Notes under the pieces: generated by a model
What the model was told of the DNA's origin: nothing
The model's input: only the letters and a program-made list of their open reading frames with translations
The model's database searches: none
Position numbers and translations under genes: made by a program
Part shown: piece by piece, positions 4,988 to 6,066 of the stretch
Layout of the letters: the number at the start of each line of letters is the position of its first letter
Position numbering within the stretch: the stretch's first letter is position 1
Assembly (NCBI GenBank): GCA_902475455.1
Contig: CABRZO010000154.1
Coordinates: 1 to 6,066 of the forward strand
Length of the DNA: 6,066 nucleotides
From: an uncultured Eubacteriales bacterium
GTDB lineage: Bacteria > Bacillota > Clostridia > Oscillospirales > Oscillospiraceae
Reading direction: 5' to 3'

Positions 4988-5869
4988 CTACCTCCTTTCT
5001 CCACCGCCGTACAGGTCATGGCTCACCAGGGAGATGTAGTAGCTGCTGATGGTGGACGGAGCGTTATACAGGGCCGCCAGCAGATATTTCTTGATGTTGC
5101 GGACATAGGTGGTGTTCTCCCGCATCCGGTCCAGCACATACTGCACATGAGAGCTGTCCAGCTTCATAAAGCGGGCCTTGACCACCTCCGCCGGGTAATC
5201 ATCCCCGGCAATGCGGATTGTCTTTCTGGCAGAGCATACCGTGTCCACGATCAGCTCCGCAATTTCGTCAAGCTGTTCCCGGTCAATATGGCTGTCCTGG
5301 ATCAGATACTCGTAGCCGATGTTGTCCAAAACAATTTCACGGTAAACTTCTCTGGCTCCCATCCCATCCGTTCCCATCCTTGCCCCTTCGGGGGTAGGGG
5401 GATTTGATAGGATAGGATTTGATTCTTTCGTACTTGATAAATCAGTTATTGATTCTTGTTTACTTGATTCTTTAGTATTTAATTGTGCGGGGTTTCCCTG
5501 TTCAGGTTTTCCCAAGACAGGGTTATCCAAGACTGGATTTGCCTGAACTGGTTTTTCCCGTTTAGTTTCCGGCTGCCTGGGCTGCTCCAGGATGGTGTAC
5601 TCGATAGCCCCAAGCTGCCCGTTGGCGTTGCGGACACGCTCCCGGATCACATAGCCCTGTTCCTCCAGCTCCCGTACCCCGGCACAAATGCTGTCCACGC
5701 CATCCTTGCAGATACGGGCAAGGCCCTTTGTGGTATAGTCCCAATTCTCCGGCAGGGAGAGCATAAGGGACAGCAGGCCCTTTGCTTTTAGGGACAGCGC
5801 CGTGTTCCGCAGATGGCAATTTGACATGACCGTGTAATCACGGGTCTTTTCGATACGGAAAACCGCCAT
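4988..5869 (-). CDS. Replisome-organizer-like protein with N-terminal winged helix and DUF6017-type C-terminus
   Basis: A 293-residue protein of the type carried by Tn1549-like and related Firmicute elements. The family is thought to take part in element replication or its control, but this is not firmly established. Residues 1-95 form a winged helix-turn-helix resembling replication-initiator/replisome-organizer N-termini: RNTALSLKAKGLLSLMLSLP, the recognition part GLARICKDGVDSICAGVREL, and the wing GYVIRERVRNANGQLGAIEY. Residues 96-165 are a low-complexity linker with NP-repeats (ANPVLDNPVLGKPEQGNPAQ), AT-richer in its DNA. Residues 170-290 match the DUF6017 region (YREIVLDNIGYEYLI ... VRNIKKYLLAALYNAPST). 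The start at 5869 is supported by AAAGAGGT 8 nt upstream. It is intact and heads the operon whose next two genes are broken. Family placement confident, function inferred. Confidence 0.9.
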   Translation of the reverse strand: MAVFRIEKTRDYTVMSNCHLRNTALSLKAKGLLSLMLSLPENWDYTTKGLARICKDGVDSICAGVRELEEQGYVIRERVRNANGQLGAIEYTILEQPRQPETKREKPVQANPVLDNPVLGKPEQGNPAQLNTKESSKQESITDLSSTKESNPILSNPPTPEGARMGTDGMGAREVYREIVLDNIGYEYLIQDSHIDREQLDEIAELIVDTVCSARKTIRIAGDDYPAEVVKARFMKLDSSHVQYVLDRMRENTTYVRNIKKYLLAALYNAPSTISSYYISLVSHDLYGGGERR

Positions 5870-6066
5870 GTTGGATGACCTCTTTCCTCGTAGATTGAAA
5901 AGTGTTGATTTTCGTGAAAATGGGCCTCTGGATTTCTTCCGTTTCTTCCGCAGGGGAAAAGATATGGGCGGCTTTCAAATCGCCGCCCACAGACGAAAAA
6001 TCAGGGGATTTCCCACCCTAAAACGCACATTTGATTTGGGCATAGAAAAAGGGCGGCTGCCATCAA
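5870..6066. other. Upstream region of the DUF6017 gene with hairpins; no confident gene
   Basis: The hairpin TGGGCGGC/GCCGCCCA with a 9-nt loop spans 5965-5989 and lacks a good T-run on either strand. A near-palindrome ATTTTC-GT-GAAAAT (5908-5921) lies about 40 bp from the start codon and could be a regulatory site. At the right edge the minus strand reads GCAGCCGCCC followed by TTTTT (6060-6046). This could be the 3' arm of a terminator whose 5' arm lies outside the window. No convincing promoter was found. Confidence 0.35.

Noticed and set aside
4958..5407. Plus-strand frame (149 codons) and another at 5483-5791
   Set aside because: Both are antisense to the DUF6017-type gene and show no ribosome binding site or domain.
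5838..6017. Minus-strand open frame overlapping the start of the DUF6017 gene (reads ...RPIFTKINTFQSTRKEVIQHG...)
   Set aside because: It has only GTG/TTG starts without a ribosome binding site, overlaps the real start in another frame, and contains the GC-rich hairpin; no family recognised.

Overview
The window looks like part of an integrative/conjugative or mobilizable element from a Clostridia-type Firmicute, probably a gut organism. The basis is family recognition from translations: a replisome-organizer-like protein with a DUF6017-type C-terminus, a DUF3846-type gene, a small excisionase-like HTH protein coupled to an OmpR-family response regulator, and the 5' end of a MobC-like gene. 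Strong AGGAGG-type ribosome binding sites also fit Firmicutes. No tRNA, rRNA, CRISPR array, transposase or integrase was seen. Species cannot be named from this window.

Left part (1-1130, visibly AT-richer): on the minus strand, a promoter at 791-819 drives a small HTH protein and a response regulator. The two overlap by 4 bp (ATGA), and the regulator runs off the left edge. On the plus strand lie a possible 19-residue leader peptide (843-902), an intrinsic terminator (906-939), and a run of three dyad symmetries (1014-1096). The dyads lie just upstream of a MobC-type ribosome binding site and resemble an origin-of-transfer region.

Junction (1124-1450, plus strand): an open frame starts with the sequence expected for MobC, but its start codon reads ATA. 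It passes in frame into a relaxase-like stretch and ends in an unrelated hydrophobic tail. I read it as a rearranged mobilization-gene remnant. A 16-bp hairpin terminator (1466-1519) closes it and separates it from the convergent cargo operon.

Cargo (1548-3853, minus strand, GC-rich): a compact three-gene operon runs 4-TM membrane protein, then an LCM/TcmP-type O-methyltransferase, then a methyltransferase with two N-terminal membrane segments. It starts from a good sigma-A-type promoter, followed by two dyads placed like operators. No matching regulator is present in the window. The operon's biochemical role is unknown; it is the most interesting content here.

Spacer (3854-4246): about 390 bp without a confident gene. 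It includes a strong minus-strand terminator (4066-4117) for the operon to its right.

Right part (4247-6066, minus strand): an element-backbone operon. The replisome-organizer/DUF6017 gene is intact. Behind it come a frameshifted DUF3846-like pseudogene, a short gene interrupted by two stop codons, and an intact 58-residue Cys-rich ORF, joined by 4-bp and 1-bp overlaps. The backbone therefore appears partly decayed on both sides of an intact cargo operon. Whether the element still moves cannot be judged from this window.
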